Notes: generated by a model not told the origin, from the sequence alone. Numbered from the stretch's first letter, positions 11,599 through 24,214 are shown. The stretch: DNA of 64,000 nucleotides from Mycobacterium sp. ACS4054 (GCF_001667275.1 NZ_LZHV01000055.1:90091-154090), one strand, 5' to 3'. Translations and numbers: made by a program.

Positions 11599-12543
11599 AT
11601 GATCTCGCTACGCCAACACGCGCTGTCGCTGGCCGCCGTCTTCCTGGCGCTCGCGGTCGGAGTGGTGCTCGGTTCCGGCTTCCTGTCCGACACCCTGCTG
11701 TCCAGCCTGCGCGACGAGAAGCGGGATCTGCACACCCAGATCAACGGGCTCAACGACCAGAAGAACGTGCTGAATGAAAAGCTCAGCGCGGCAAACAACT
11801 TCGACACCCAGCTGGGCGGCCGGATGGTGCACGACGCGCTCGGCGGCAAGTCGGTCGTGGTGTTCCGCACGCCCGACGCCAAAGACGACGACGTCGCCGC
11901 GGTGGCGAAGATCATCGGCCAGGCCGGCGGCGCGGTGACCGGAACCGTGGCGCTCACGCAGGAATTCGTCGAGGCCAACTCCGCGGAGAAACTGCAGACC
12001 GTGGTCAACTCGTCGATCCTGCCGGCCGGCCAGCAGCTGAGCACCAAGCTGGTCGACCAGGGCTCGCAGGCCGGCGACCTGATGGGCATCGCCCTGCTGA
12101 TCAACGCCAATCCCGCGGTCCCGCCCGTCGACGAGACCCAGCGGGCCACCGTGCTGGCCGCGCTGCGCGACACCGGCTTCGTCACCTACCAGCCGAACGA
12201 CCACATGGGCGCGGCGAATGCCGCGCTGGTGATCACCGGCGGCGCGCTGCCCCAGGACGCCGGCAACCAGGGCGCCAGCGTCGCCCGGTTCGCCGCCGCG
12301 CTGGCGCCGCACGGCTCGGGCACGCTGCTGGCCGGGCGGGACGGTTCGTCGACCGGGGGCGCGGCCGTGGCCGTGACCCGCGCCGACGCTCAGATGAACT
12401 CCGCGATCAGCACCGTCGACGACGTCGACACCGCGCCCGGCCGGATCACCGCCGTGCTCGGCCTGCACGACCTGATCAGCGGCGGTCACCCGGGTCAGTA
12501 CGGCACCGGTCACGGCGCGACCTCCATCACGGTGCCCCAGTAG
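11599..12543 (+). CDS. mctB: SteB / MctB-family envelope protein
   Basis: 314-residue envelope protein, length as for Rv1698. An N-terminal transmembrane or signal segment (residues 9-29) precedes a coiled coil (about 30-65, DEKRDLHTQINGLNDQ) and an Ala/Gly-rich globular part. Two functions are on record for the family: in M. tuberculosis a copper-resistance channel protein (MctB), and in corynebacteria the partner of SteA (SteB). The immediate 7 bp spacing to steA favours a shared role in cell separation. I cannot decide between the two roles from sequence. Confidence 0.92.
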   Translation: MISLRQHALSLAAVFLALAVGVVLGSGFLSDTLLSSLRDEKRDLHTQINGLNDQKNVLNEKLSAANNFDTQLGGRMVHDALGGKSVVVFRTPDAKDDDVAAVAKIIGQAGGAVTGTVALTQEFVEANSAEKLQTVVNSSILPAGQQLSTKLVDQGSQAGDLMGIALLINANPAVPPVDETQRATVLAALRDTGFVTYQPNDHMGAANAALVITGGALPQDAGNQGASVARFAAALAPHGSGTLLAGRDGSSTGGAAVAVTRADAQMNSAISTVDDVDTAPGRITAVLGLHDLISGGHPGQYGTGHGATSITVPQ

Positions 12544-12615
12544 CGGGCGTGTTCGCCGCGACACTTCGGTCGCGGATGTTAGGGTGGATTTCCGTGGGTC
12601 GGCAGGCCCAACTAG

Positions 12616-15030
<2,415 letters not shown>

Positions 15031-15034
<4 letters not shown>

Positions 15035-15972
15035 CAACGGTGGCCCTGGACAGCCAGCTGCAGGGCTACCTCGACCACCTCACGATCGAGCGGGGCGTCG
15101 CAGCGAACACCCTCAGCTCCTATCGCCGCGATTTGCGCCGCTACACCAAGCACTTGTCGGACCGCGGGATTCACGACCTGGCCAAGGTCGGCGAGGACGA
15201 CGTGAGCGAGTTCCTGGTGGCGTTGCGCCGCGGCGACCCGGACTCTGGGACCGCCGCGCTGTCCGCGGTGTCGGCGGCGCGGGCGCTGATCGCGGTGCGC
15301 GGCCTGCACCGGTTCGCCGCCGCCGAGGGGCTCGCCGAACTGGACGTGGCGCGCGCCGTCCGCCCGCCGACCCCCGGCCGCCGGCTCCCCAAGAGCCTGA
15401 CCATCGACCAGGTGCTGGCGCTGCTGGAGGCCGCCGGGGGCGACAGCGCGTCCGACGGCCCGCTCACGCTGCGCAACCGGGCGCTGCTGGAACTGCTGTA
15501 CTCGACCGGGGCGCGCATCTCCGAGGCCGTCGGCCTCGACGTCGACGACATCGATACCAAGGCCCGCTCGGTGTTGTTGCGCGGCAAGGGCGGAAAGCAG
15601 CGGCTGGTCCCGATCGGCAGGCCGGCCGTGCAGGCGCTGGACGCCTACCTGGTGCGCGGCCGCCCGGAGCTGGCCCGCCGCGGCCGCGGGACGCCGGCGA
15701 TCTTCCTCAACGTGCGCGGCGGGCGGCTGTCGCGCCAAAGCGCGTGGCAGGTGCTGCAGGACGCCGCCGAGCGCGCCGGCATCACGTCGGGCGTCTCGCC
15801 GCACATGCTGCGGCACTCGTTCGCGACCCACCTGCTCGAGGGCGGCGCCGACGTCCGGGTGGTCCAGGAGCTGTTGGGGCACGCGTCGGTGACGACGACG
15901 CAGATCTACACGATGGTCACCGTGCACGCGCTGCGCGAGGTGTGGGCCGAAGCCCACCCGCGCGCGCAGTAA
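15031..15972 (+). CDS. xerD: Tyrosine recombinase XerD
   Basis: 313-residue site-specific recombinase that resolves chromosome dimers at dif with XerC and FtsK. The SAM-like N-terminal core-binding domain covers residues 8-95. The catalytic domain carries the active-site Arg in [12 protein letters not shown], Lys in [31 protein letters not shown] with the nucleophilic Tyr near 290. All six catalytic positions look intact, so it should be active. Its conserved place after the Nudix gene identifies it as the chromosomal XerD and not a phage integrase. Confidence 0.96.
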
Positions 15973-15981
15973 TCGCCGGGC

Positions 15982-16734
15982 CTAGCCCAGGTACTCGGAC
16001 TCCAGCACCAGGTCCGAGACCAGCGACTGGTATTCGAGGTGCGTCTTGTGCTCGACGGTGTTCCACTGCTTGCCCTGCTGCCGGCGCATGTACTCGCGGT
16101 ACTTCGGGGAGCCCGGCACCCGGACGTTGTCGGCGACGACGATGGCGCCCGGGCTCAGCCAGCCGCGCGCCATGATGCTCTGCAGGTCCTTCAGGTAGGC
16201 GTCCTTGTCGTGATCGAGGAAGACGAACTCGAGGGTGCCGTCGGTGAATCCGTGCTCGGCGGCCAGCGCGTCCAGGGTGCGCCCGCCGTCGCCGATGGTG
16301 CCGACGACGCACGTGACCCGGTCGGCGACCCCGGCGTGGGCCCAGATCCGCCGGGCGTTGGCGGCGTTGGGTTCGGCGAGCTCGACGGAAAAGACCTTGG
16401 CGTTCGGGGCGGCCCTGGCGATGCGCAGCGCGCCGTACCCGACGTAGGTGCCCAGCTCCAGCGCCAGCGCCGGGTTGGCCCGGCGCACCGCGGCGTCGAG
16501 CAGTTGGCCCTTCTCGTCGCCGACGTTGATCAGCATCGACTTCTCGTAGGCGAACTTGTCGACGGTGGCCAGCACGTCGTCGATGTCGCCGGCCTTGGCG
16601 TTGCGCAGCACGTAGTCCACCGCCGCGGCTTCCCGCCCGTCACCGATCTGGCCCGTCGTCGTGATGTTGCGCGCTCCCGTCGCCATCCGCCACACCGACC
16701 ATCGCAGCAGGGGAATGCGTCGATTGAGGTCCAT
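15982..16734 (-). CDS. Catechol O-methyltransferase-like SAM methyltransferase
   Basis: 250-residue class I SAM-dependent O-methyltransferase. The SAM motif ALELGTYVGYGALRIA near residue 88 is followed by VFSVELAEP, and the metal-binding Asp residues appear in FVFLDHDKD near 158 and VVADNVR near 190, as in COMT. It corresponds to M. tuberculosis Rv1703c, which stands in reverse orientation after xerD there too. The substrate is unknown. The ATG at 16734 (MDLNRRI) is used; an ATG at 16761 would add nine residues. It is convergent with xerD, 9 bp apart. Confidence 0.9.
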   Translation of the reverse strand: MDLNRRIPLLRWSVWRMATGARNITTTGQIGDGREAAAVDYVLRNAKAGDIDDVLATVDKFAYEKSMLINVGDEKGQLLDAAVRRANPALALELGTYVGYGALRIARAAPNAKVFSVELAEPNAANARRIWAHAGVADRVTCVVGTIGDGGRTLDALAAEHGFTDGTLEFVFLDHDKDAYLKDLQSIMARGWLSPGAIVVADNVRVPGSPKYREYMRRQQGKQWNTVEHKTHLEYQSLVSDLVLESEYLG

Positions 16735-16916
16735 AGGAACCCACGATAGGCCCCGACCCATGGTGCTGGTGAGGCTGGTGTGACGGGGCGTGTAAATGTT
16801 TCTCTGACAAGGACTTTCCGCGCATATTGGCTGGTAAGTTGCCTGCGGGTCGCCCGGGTTCTGCGCGCGAACCCGTTAGACTTTCGGTCGATGTTCACCT
16901 CCCGAACACCCTCGCC

Positions 16917-17780
16917 ATGACCGAGCAGCCGGACAGCGGCGTCGAGCTCGGTCTGACCGGGCGGCCGCCGCGGGCGATCCCGGAACCGCAGCCGCGCACC
17001 TCGCACGGCCCGGCGAAGGTCGTCGCGATGTGCAACCAGAAGGGCGGCGTCGGGAAGACCACGTCGACCATCAACCTGGGCGCCGCGCTCGCCGAATACG
17101 GACGGCGGGTGCTGCTGGTGGACATGGACCCGCAGGGCGCGCTGTCCGCGGGGCTCGGCGTCCCGCACTACGAGCTGGAGAAGACCATTCACAACGTGCT
17201 GGTCGAGCCGCGGGTGTCGATCGACGACGTGCTGCTGCAGACCCGCGTCAAGCACATGGACCTGGTGCCCAGCAACATCGACCTGTCCGCCGCCGAGATC
17301 CAGCTGGTCAACGAGGTGGGCCGCGAGCAGACGCTGGGCCGGGCCCTGCACCCGGTGCTGGACCGCTACGACTATGTCCTGATCGACTGCCAGCCGTCGC
17401 TGGGGCTGCTGACCGTCAACGGGCTGGCGTGCGCCGACGGCGTGGTGATCCCCACCGAATGCGAATTCTTCTCGCTGCGCGGGCTGGCGCTGCTGACCGA
17501 CACCGTCGACAAGGTGCGCGACCGGCTCAACCCGAAGCTGGAGATCAGCGGGATCCTGCTCACCCGGTACGACCCGCGCACGGTCAACTCGCGCGAGGTG
17601 ATGGCCCGCGTGGTGGAGCGGTTCGGCGACTTGGTGTTCGACACCGTCATCACCCGCACCGTCCGCTTCCCGGAGACCAGCGTGGCCGGCGAGCCCATCA
17701 CCACCTGGGCCCCGCGCTCGACGGGCGCCGTCGCGTACCGCGCGCTGGCCCGCGAGTTCATCGACCGATTCGGCGCGTGA
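16917..17780 (+). CDS. ParA-family ATPase upstream of scpAB
   Basis: 287-residue deviant Walker ATPase of the ParA/Soj/MinD class. The deviant P-loop KGGVGKTT lies near residue 42, VDMDPQGALSAGLG near 66, and DYVLIDCQPSLG near 150 is the second Asp motif. It is the Rv1708 counterpart, distinct from the parAB pair near oriC, and it opens the segregation operon parA-scpA-scpB. I chose the ATG at 16917 (MTEQPDS); a TTG at 16827 would give 317 residues, close to the annotated length of Rv1708 as I recall it. The 180 bp before the gene, shared with the divergent methyltransferase, must hold both promoters. Confidence 0.92.
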   Translation: MTEQPDSGVELGLTGRPPRAIPEPQPRTSHGPAKVVAMCNQKGGVGKTTSTINLGAALAEYGRRVLLVDMDPQGALSAGLGVPHYELEKTIHNVLVEPRVSIDDVLLQTRVKHMDLVPSNIDLSAAEIQLVNEVGREQTLGRALHPVLDRYDYVLIDCQPSLGLLTVNGLACADGVVIPTECEFFSLRGLALLTDTVDKVRDRLNPKLEISGILLTRYDPRTVNSREVMARVVERFGDLVFDTVITRTVRFPETSVAGEPITTWAPRSTGAVAYRALAREFIDRFGA

Positions 17781-18592
17781 CGGCCAGCGCGAACGGTGAG
17801 GCGCCACCCAAGAACGGCTTTCAGGTCCGCCTGACCAACTTCGAGGGGCCGTTCGATCTGCTGCTCCAGTTGATCTTCGCCCACCGCCTGGACGTCACCG
17901 AGGTGGCGCTGCACCAGGTCACCGACGACTTCATCGCCTACACCCGCGAGATCGGCTCGCAGCTGGACCTGGAGGAGACCACCGCGTTTTTGGTGGTCGC
18001 CGCGACGCTGCTCGACCTCAAGGCCGCCCGGCTGCTGCCCGCCGGGCAGGTCGACGACGCCGAGGACCTGGCCCTGCTGGAGGTGCGCGACTTGCTGTTC
18101 GCCCGGCTGCTGCAGTACCGGGCGTTCAAGCACGTCGCGGAGATGTTCGCCGAGCTGGAGGCGACCGCGCTGCGCAGCTACCCGCGCGCGGTGTCGCTGG
18201 AGGAGCGGTTCACCGAGCTGCTGCCCGAGGTGATGCTGGGCGTCGACGCCGAGCGGTTCGCCCAGATCGCCGCGATCGCGTTCAGCCCGCGTCCGGTGCC
18301 GACGGTGGCGATCGGCCACCTGCATGAGGTGTCGGTCTCGGTGCCCGAGCAGGCCAAGAAGTTGCTGGCGATCCTGGAATCGCGCGGCAGCGGCCGATGG
18401 GCCACGTTCTCCGAGCTGGTCGCCGACTGCGAGGCGCCGATGGAGGTGGTCGGGCGCTTCCTGGCGCTGCTCGAGCTGTACCGCAGCCGGGCGGTAGCAT
18501 TCGACCAGTCGGAGCCGCTCGGCGTGCTCCAGATTTCATGGACCGGGGAACGTCCGGTCAACGAAGCCTTGGTAGAAGTGCGGGACGAATAA
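17777..18592 (+). CDS. scpA: Segregation and condensation protein A
   Basis: 271-residue kleisin subunit that bridges the SMC heads in chromosome condensation. The N-terminal helix-turn region shows the typical LTNFEGPFDLLLQLI near residue 17 and LEETTAFLVVAATLLDLKAARLL near 68, and the C-terminal winged-helix part ends with SEPLGVLQI. The start GTG at 17777 overlaps the parA stop (GTGA). scpB begins directly after its stop. Confidence 0.95.
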   Translation: MTASANGEAPPKNGFQVRLTNFEGPFDLLLQLIFAHRLDVTEVALHQVTDDFIAYTREIGSQLDLEETTAFLVVAATLLDLKAARLLPAGQVDDAEDLALLEVRDLLFARLLQYRAFKHVAEMFAELEATALRSYPRAVSLEERFTELLPEVMLGVDAERFAQIAAIAFSPRPVPTVAIGHLHEVSVSVPEQAKKLLAILESRGSGRWATFSELVADCEAPMEVVGRFLALLELYRSRAVAFDQSEPLGVLQISWTGERPVNEALVEVRDE

Positions 18593-19291
18593 GTGAGCGA
18601 AGAGCTGCCGGACGTCGATCTCGACGACGCGGGCATCCCCGACATCGCCGAGGTGGCGCCGATGGAGCCCGAGGAGCTCGGCTCCGTGCTGGAGGCGCTG
18701 CTGCTGGTCGTCGACACTCCCGTCAGCGCCGAGGCGCTGGCCGCGGCCACCCAACAGCCCGTCTACCGGGTCGCCTCGCGGCTGCAGCAGATGGCCGAGG
18801 AACTCACCGAGCGCGACAGCGGCATCGACCTGCGCCAGAACAGCGAGGGCTGGCGGATGTACACCCGCGCCCGGTTCGCGCCGTACGTGGAGAAGCTGCT
18901 GCTGGACGGCGCGCGGTCCAAGCTGACCCGGGCCGCGCTGGAAACCCTTGCAGTGGTGGCCTACCGCCAGCCGGTGACGCGCGCGCGGGTGAGCGCGGTC
19001 CGCGGCGTCAACGTCGACGCCGTCATGCGCACGCTGTTGGCGCGCGGCCTGATCACCGAGGCCGGGGTGGACGACGACACCGGCGCCACGACGTTCGCCA
19101 CCACCGACCTGTTCCTGGAGCGGTTGGGGTTGACGTCGCTGGCCGACCTGCCCGACATCGCCCCGCTGCTGCCCGACGTCGACACGATCGAGGACCTGAG
19201 CGAATCCCTGGACAGCGAGCCGCGTTTCATCAAGCTCGCGGGCGGCCAGGCGCCCGATCAGGCGCTGACGTTCGACGTGGACCAGGATTGA
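18593..19291 (+). CDS. scpB: Segregation and condensation protein B
   Basis: 232-residue double winged-helix protein that dimerises and binds ScpA in the SMC complex. It has [17 protein letters not shown] at residues 24-40 and the conserved [27 protein letters not shown] helix near 118-140. An acidic C-terminal tail (residues 180-232) is typical for actinobacteria. GTG start at 18593 directly after the scpA stop; its stop TGA shares a base with the rluB ATG (19291). Confidence 0.95.
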   Translation: MSEELPDVDLDDAGIPDIAEVAPMEPEELGSVLEALLLVVDTPVSAEALAAATQQPVYRVASRLQQMAEELTERDSGIDLRQNSEGWRMYTRARFAPYVEKLLLDGARSKLTRAALETLAVVAYRQPVTRARVSAVRGVNVDAVMRTLLARGLITEAGVDDDTGATTFATTDLFLERLGLTSLADLPDIAPLLPDVDTIEDLSESLDSEPRFIKLAGGQAPDQALTFDVDQD

Positions 19292-20034
19292 TGGTCGAGA
19301 CCGAAGGGATCCGCCTGCAAAAGGTGTTGTCCCAGGCCGGAATTGCGTCGCGGCGCGCCGCCGAGAAATTGATCATCGACGGCCGCGTCGAGGTCGACGG
19401 TCGGGTGGTGACCGAGCTGGGCACCCGGGTGGATCCCGACGCCTCGGTGATCCGCGTCGACGGCGCCCGGGTCGTGCTCGACGAGTCGATGGTGTACCTG
19501 GCTCTGAACAAGCCGCGGGGCATGCACTCGACCATGTCGGACGACCGCGGCCGACCCTGCGTCGGCGACCTGGTGGAACGCCGGGTTCGCGGCAACAAGA
19601 ACCTGTTTCACGTCGGGCGCCTGGACGCCGACACCGAGGGGCTGATCCTGCTGACCAACGACGGCGAGCTGGCGCACCGGTTGATGCACCCCTCCCACGA
19701 GGTGCCCAAGACGTACCTGGCGACGGTGACGGGCTCGGTGCCGCGCGGGCTGGGCAAGCGGCTCAAGGCCGGCATCGACTTGGACGACGGCCCCGCGCGG
19801 GTCGACGACTTCGCGGTGGTGGACGCGATTCCGGGCAAGACGCTGGTGCGGGTGGTGCTGCACGAGGGCCGCAACCGCATCGTGCGGCGGCTGTTGGGCG
19901 CCGCCGGCTTTCCGGTGGAGTCGCTGGTGCGCACCGACATCGGGCCCGTGTCGCTGGGCAAGCAGCGGCCCGGCAGCATCCGGGCCCTGGGGCATCACGA
20001 GGTCGGGCAGCTGTATCAGGCGGTGGGCCTGTGA
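19291..20034 (+). CDS. rluB: Pseudouridine synthase RluB/RsuA family
   Basis: 247-residue rRNA pseudouridine synthase. Residues 5-60 form an S4 domain ([21 protein letters not shown]). The catalytic domain has [18 protein letters not shown] near residue 109 with the catalytic Asp, and [20 protein letters not shown] near 190. By family it modifies 23S rRNA, with the exact uridine not determinable here. It overlaps scpB by one base and cmk by 4 bp. Confidence 0.94.
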   Translation: MVETEGIRLQKVLSQAGIASRRAAEKLIIDGRVEVDGRVVTELGTRVDPDASVIRVDGARVVLDESMVYLALNKPRGMHSTMSDDRGRPCVGDLVERRVRGNKNLFHVGRLDADTEGLILLTNDGELAHRLMHPSHEVPKTYLATVTGSVPRGLGKRLKAGIDLDDGPARVDDFAVVDAIPGKTLVRVVLHEGRNRIVRRLLGAAGFPVESLVRTDIGPVSLGKQRPGSIRALGHHEVGQLYQAVGL

Positions 20035-20705
20035 CCTCCGATGTGGTGGTGGCCATCGACGGGCCCGCCGGGACCGGGAAGTCCTCGGTGTCAAGGGGAT
20101 TGGCACAGGCTTTGGGGGCCCGCTACCTGGACACCGGGGCGATGTACCGGATGGTGACGCTGGCCGTGCTGCGTGCGGGTGTCGACCCCGCCGACGGCGA
20201 GGCCGTCGCGCGGATCGGAACGACCGCCCGGCTGTCGGTGGACGGCGACCGGTATTTCCTTGCCGGAGAGGACGTTTCGATAGAGATCCGCGGCGACGAG
20301 GTGACCCGCGCCGTCTCGGCGGTGTCGTCGGTGCCAGCCGTGCGCGCCCGCCTGGTGGGCCTGCAGCGCGAGATGGCCGAGGGCCCCGGCAGCGTCGTCG
20401 TGGAGGGCCGCGACATCGGGACCGTCGTCCTGCCCGACGCCCCGGTGAAGATTTTCCTGACCGCGTCGGCCGAGACCCGCGCGCGGCGCCGCAACGACCA
20501 GAACGTCGCGGGCGGCCTGGCCGACGACTACGACGCGGTGCTGGCCGACGTGCGGCGGCGCGACCATCTGGATTCCACCCGGGCGGTGTCGCCGCTGCGC
20601 GCCGCGGCGGACGCGGTGGTCGTCGACACCAGCGAGATGACCGAGCCGCAGGTGATCGACCACCTGCTCGAGCTGGTCCAGCAGCGAAACGGGGCGGTGC
20701 GGTGA
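20031..20705 (+). CDS. cmk: Cytidylate kinase
   Basis: 224-residue CMP/dCMP kinase. The P-loop [15 protein letters not shown] lies near residue 12, YLDTGAMYR near 34 binds the nucleotide, and [15 protein letters not shown] near 123 and RRRNDQ near 150 complete the active site. GTG start overlapping the rluB stop. The gene order rluB-cmk-der is widespread in actinobacteria. Confidence 0.97.
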   Translation: MTSDVVVAIDGPAGTGKSSVSRGLAQALGARYLDTGAMYRMVTLAVLRAGVDPADGEAVARIGTTARLSVDGDRYFLAGEDVSIEIRGDEVTRAVSAVSSVPAVRARLVGLQREMAEGPGSVVVEGRDIGTVVLPDAPVKIFLTASAETRARRRNDQNVAGGLADDYDAVLADVRRRDHLDSTRAVSPLRAAADAVVVDTSEMTEPQVIDHLLELVQQRNGAVR

Positions 20706-22102
20706 CGTCCGACGGCACGTGGTCCGACGAAAGCGATTGGGATTCGGTCGGTTTCGACGTCGATGAGGCGACGGAGCCCGGCCCCGCTCCCGTCGTCGCG
20801 GTGGTCGGTCGGCCCAATGTCGGCAAGTCGACGCTGGTGAACCGGATCCTGGGCCGGCGCGAGGCGGTGGTGCAGGACATTCCCGGCGTGACCCGCGACC
20901 GGGTGTCCTACGACGCGCTCTGGACCGGCCGCCGATTCGTCGTTCAGGACACCGGCGGATGGGAGCCCGACGCCAAGGGCCTGCAGCAACTGGTGGCCGA
21001 GCAGGCGTCGGTGGCCATGCGCACCGCCGACGTGGTGATCCTGGTGGTCGACGCGACCGTCGGCGCCACCGCGGCCGACGAGGCGGCCGCCCGGATCCTG
21101 CTGCGCTCAGGGAAGCCGGTTTTCCTGGCCGCCAACAAGGTTGACAGCGAGAAAGGCGAGGCGGACGCGGCCGCGTTGTGGTCGCTGGGCCTCGGCGAGC
21201 CGCACGCGGTCAGCGCGATCCACGGCCGCGGCGTCGCCGACCTGCTCGACGAGGTGCTGGCCGCGCTGCCCGAGGTGTCCGAGGCGGCGCCGGGGCCGGG
21301 CGGCCCGCGACGCGTGGCGCTGGTCGGCAAGCCCAACGTGGGCAAGAGCTCGCTGCTGAACAAGCTTGCGGGAGACGAACGTTCGGTGGTGCACGACGTC
21401 GCGGGCACGACCGTCGACCCGGTGGACTCGCTGATCGAGTTGGGCGGCAAGGTGTGGCGGTTCGTCGACACCGCGGGGCTGCGGCGCAAGGTCGGCCAGG
21501 CCAGCGGACACGAGTTCTACGCATCGGTGCGCACCCACTCCGCGATCGACTCGGCCGAGGTGGTGGTCGTGCTGATCGACGCCTCCGAGCCGCTGACCGA
21601 ACAGGACCAGCGGGTGCTGTCGATGGTGATCGAGGCCGGCCGGGCGCTGGTGCTGGCCTTCAACAAGTGGGACCTGGTGGACGAGGACCGGCGCGAGCTG
21701 CTGGAGCGCGAGATCGACCGCGAGCTGGTGCAGCTGCGGTGGGCGCAGCGGGTCAACATCTCCGCCCGGACGGGCCGAGCCGTGCAGAAGCTGGTGCCCG
21801 CGATTGAGACGGCCTTGGCCTCGTGGGACACCCGCATCCCGACCGGGCCGCTCAACGCCTGGCTCAAGGAGGTGGTGGCCGCGACGCCGCCGCCCGTGCG
21901 CGGGGGCAAGCAGCCGCGGATCCTGTTCGCCACCCAGGCCACCGCCCGCCCGCCGACGTTCGTGCTGTTCACCACCGGATTCCTGGAGGCCGGCTACCGG
22001 CGTTTCCTGGAGCGGCGGCTGCGGGAGGCGTTCGGGTTCGAGGGTTCGCCGATCCGGATCAACGTGCGGGTGCGCGAGAAGCGGGGAGCCAGGCGGCGCT
22101 GA
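20702..22102 (+). CDS. der: Ribosome-biogenesis GTPase Der (EngA)
   Basis: 466-residue GTPase with two tandem G domains. G1 motifs are [10 protein letters not shown] near residue 37 and [10 protein letters not shown] near 209; DTGG and DTAG are the G3 motifs; NKVD and NKWD are the G4 motifs. The C-terminal KH-like domain (about 380-466) binds rRNA. Der acts in assembly of the 50S subunit. GTG start at 20702 overlaps cmk by 4 bp. It ends the long housekeeping block; the next gene is convergent. Confidence 0.97.
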   Translation: MTSDGTWSDESDWDSVGFDVDEATEPGPAPVVAVVGRPNVGKSTLVNRILGRREAVVQDIPGVTRDRVSYDALWTGRRFVVQDTGGWEPDAKGLQQLVAEQASVAMRTADVVILVVDATVGATAADEAAARILLRSGKPVFLAANKVDSEKGEADAAALWSLGLGEPHAVSAIHGRGVADLLDEVLAALPEVSEAAPGPGGPRRVALVGKPNVGKSSLLNKLAGDERSVVHDVAGTTVDPVDSLIELGGKVWRFVDTAGLRRKVGQASGHEFYASVRTHSAIDSAEVVVVLIDASEPLTEQDQRVLSMVIEAGRALVLAFNKWDLVDEDRRELLEREIDRELVQLRWAQRVNISARTGRAVQKLVPAIETALASWDTRIPTGPLNAWLKEVVAATPPPVRGGKQPRILFATQATARPPTFVLFTTGFLEAGYRRFLERRLREAFGFEGSPIRINVRVREKRGARRR

Positions 22103-22169
22103 GCTGTCGGGCTCTCCGGCGGCCAATTCTGGCTTCCCGGAATGATTTTCATCGCCCTGAGTCGGCCGC

Positions 22170-23006
22170 CTAGCTGCTCCGGGCGTCGATCTTCTTGTCT
22201 ACACCGTCCACGAACTGTGGCACCGCCGACCCCGACACGTTCCGTCCGCAGAGATCAAGGTCGATGACGACGTTGTTCCGGACGCTGAGGACGCGCTGAC
22301 AGTTCCAGCCCTGAGCCTCCTGAACCATGTCCATCGCGAGGATGCCGCCGGCCCGCGACACCGATCCCGTCTTCCACAACACGTTGCGGGGATCATCCAT
22401 ATTGACGTTCCGGGTGTTCAGCTCGCGATTGGCGCATCTCTGCCACTCCGTCGCGGCATTGCCAACGAAGTTGTTCGCCGATTGCGCGTCCGGGAAGGAC
22501 ACGACCGCTTGAATCAACCGCCATCCCTTGGCATCACCATCGCCAAGCTCCTGCGTCCGAACTGCAGTCCACCCGGTCGTTCCATACGCCTTCTGCTCGG
22601 CCGCTTTCAACACACCCACGCAGTCCTCGTCGACAATGGGTGTGTCGGCCAGCTTGTCTTGAACCGCTTCGCCGGACAACGTTCCGGCGCCCACAGCATG
22701 GGCGGCTTCCTCGGCGCTCAGCAGAACATCCGGGAGTGCGGAGGCGGCCACGGTGCCGCCGCCCGAGTGGGCCGGCTGGTACAGGATGACCGCGATCAAC
22801 AGCCCGACCGTCAGCGTCGCGGCGGCGCCCGTCAGCCACCACCACCGCGCGAGCGACTCACCGGAACGGCCCGGGGTCGGCGCCTGGTTCGGCCAGAAGG
22901 CGGGGCCGGGCGGGGGCGCGCCCTGGTAACCGAACGGTGGCGCATTTAACGGCCCTGCCGGTGGCCTGCCTCCCGGGCCGCTGCCCCAGTCGCCTGGAGC
23001 GCTCAT
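22170..23006 (-). CDS. Membrane-anchored PknH-like extracellular sensor protein (1)
   Basis: 278-residue type II-like membrane protein. The first 50 residues are Gly/Pro-rich and cytoplasmic, a single transmembrane helix follows (about 56-76), and the rest is extracellular. The outer part matches the PknH C-terminal sensor pattern: four cysteines in DEDCVGVL, QRCANREL, GWNCQRVL and LDLCGRN can make two disulfides. In PknH this module hangs on a Ser/Thr kinase, but no kinase domain is present here. It lies 19 bp after a paralogous gene in the same direction, so the two are probably one operon. The ligand is unknown. Confidence 0.82.
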   Translation of the reverse strand: MSAPGDWGSGPGGRPPAGPLNAPPFGYQGAPPPGPAFWPNQAPTPGRSGESLARWWWLTGAAATLTVGLLIAVILYQPAHSGGGTVAASALPDVLLSAEEAAHAVGAGTLSGEAVQDKLADTPIVDEDCVGVLKAAEQKAYGTTGWTAVRTQELGDGDAKGWRLIQAVVSFPDAQSANNFVGNAATEWQRCANRELNTRNVNMDDPRNVLWKTGSVSRAGGILAMDMVQEAQGWNCQRVLSVRNNVVIDLDLCGRNVSGSAVPQFVDGVDKKIDARSS

Positions 23007-23025
23007 GGCTTACCTCCTGGGCTGT

Positions 23026-23940
23026 TCACGAGGTGGGGATCCGGGAGGCGACTTTGTTGACGAGTTCGGGGGCTTGATTGCTGCCGCCGTAGTCGCACAC
23101 CCGCATGTCGATCACGACATTGCTGCGCGGCATTAAGGCACGCTGGCAACCCCACCCTGTTCCGCCGGTTTTGTCCCAGGAGACCAGCAGCACGTTGTCG
23201 ACGACCCGAGGGTCGCCGACGGCGATGGTTCCGCCCTCGTGGCGGTTCACCAAAACCTCGGTTCGAGCGCAGTGATCCCACTTCCTCGTGAGGTCCTCGA
23301 AGACGGTGCCGGCGTCTTTGGCAGTCGGGAAGGCCACCAGCGACTGCAGGGTCAACTTCACGTACACGTCGCCCGGGCCGTGAAGTTCGGCCGACTGCGC
23401 GTCGATGAAGCGTGTGTCGCGATAGACCTGCGCCATGCCCGGAGCCCAGATGCCGGCACAGTCGGGCGGGTCGGCGGTATCCATGAATAGGCCGTTGTTG
23501 CTTTGGTACAGAGCCATTCCCGGCACCTGCAGAATGTCGCCGGCCTCGGCCGGGCTCAACAGAAGGTTCTTCAGGTCTTCCGGGTGGACCAACCCCGGCG
23601 TCGTGGGCACCGACAGCCCTGGCGGTTCTCGGTGTGATGACGCCGATGCATCCGAGGTCATCACACGGCTGATGAGGATCACGCCCAACACGGTCGAGAC
23701 GACCGCGAGAATTGCGGTCGTGACGATCAACCATCGTTTGGTGGGTGGGGCTGGCCCCGGCCCCGGCGGCCCCGGAGGCAGCGCGCCGGCCGGGCCCGGC
23801 TGGTAGCCGCTCCAGGCAATCGGCTGTCCCGGCGCATATGGAGCGCCGGGTGGGGCGAGGTGGTAGCCGCCGGGGGGCGGGACATTGCCCTGATTCGCCG
23901 GCGGTTCACCACTGCCACGCGCCGGACCGTTCGCCATCAT
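23026..23940 (-). CDS. Membrane-anchored PknH-like extracellular sensor protein (2)
   Basis: 304-residue paralogue of the next gene, with the same plan: a long Pro/Gly-rich cytoplasmic tail, one transmembrane helix (about residues 60-80) and an extracellular domain with cysteines in PPDCAGIW, DHCARTEV, GWGCQRAL and MRVCDYG. It is the first gene of the pair. ATG codons at 23973, 23940 and 23937 are possible starts; 23940 is chosen, without a strong ribosome binding site to decide. No kinase is encoded nearby. Function is unknown; sensing of a cell-wall ligand is inferred only from the domain. Confidence 0.8.
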   Translation of the reverse strand: MMANGPARGSGEPPANQGNVPPPGGYHLAPPGAPYAPGQPIAWSGYQPGPAGALPPGPPGPGPAPPTKRWLIVTTAILAVVSTVLGVILISRVMTSDASASSHREPPGLSVPTTPGLVHPEDLKNLLLSPAEAGDILQVPGMALYQSNNGLFMDTADPPDCAGIWAPGMAQVYRDTRFIDAQSAELHGPGDVYVKLTLQSLVAFPTAKDAGTVFEDLTRKWDHCARTEVLVNRHEGGTIAVGDPRVVDNVLLVSWDKTGGTGWGCQRALMPRSNVVIDMRVCDYGGSNQAPELVNKVASRIPTS

Positions 23941-24137
23941 TGCGGTTGTCCCCCGAGGTTTGTTGGCGAGCACAGCAACCCGCCTGCGTTCGTGAGCAGG
24001 ATTCTAGTTGGCGTCGAGGTTTGGGGTTTGCGGTTTGTCTGCCTGCAGGTTCGTCGGGTTGGTCGGAGGCCGCTTCGCTGCGTTCCGGGGTGTCTGCGGT
24101 AGGCTTTCGACCTGCTGCCGCCGATTCGGGCGGCATC

Positions 24138-24214
24138 CGGGCTGTGGCGCAGTTTGGTAGCGCACTTGACTGGGGGTCAAGTGGTCGCAGGTTCAAATCC
24201 TGTCAGCCCGACCA
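24138..24214 (+). tRNA. tRNA-Pro, anticodon GGG
   Basis: A full cloverleaf can be drawn. Acceptor strands CGGGCTG (24138-24144) and CAGCCCG pair fully, the D-arm is GCGCAGTTTGGTAGCGC, the anticodon stem CTTGA/TCAAG encloses loop CTGGGGG with anticodon GGG, and the T-arm contains GGTTCAAATCC. The 3' ACCA (24211-24214) is encoded. It reads CCC/CCT codons. It sits between the sensor pair and an accessory stretch; I see no second copy of its 3' end in the window that would mark an integrated element. Confidence 0.96.

Noticed and set aside
24138..24214. tRNA-Pro as phage attachment site with a second copy downstream
   Set aside because: I found no repeat of its 3' end and no integrase in the window by eye.
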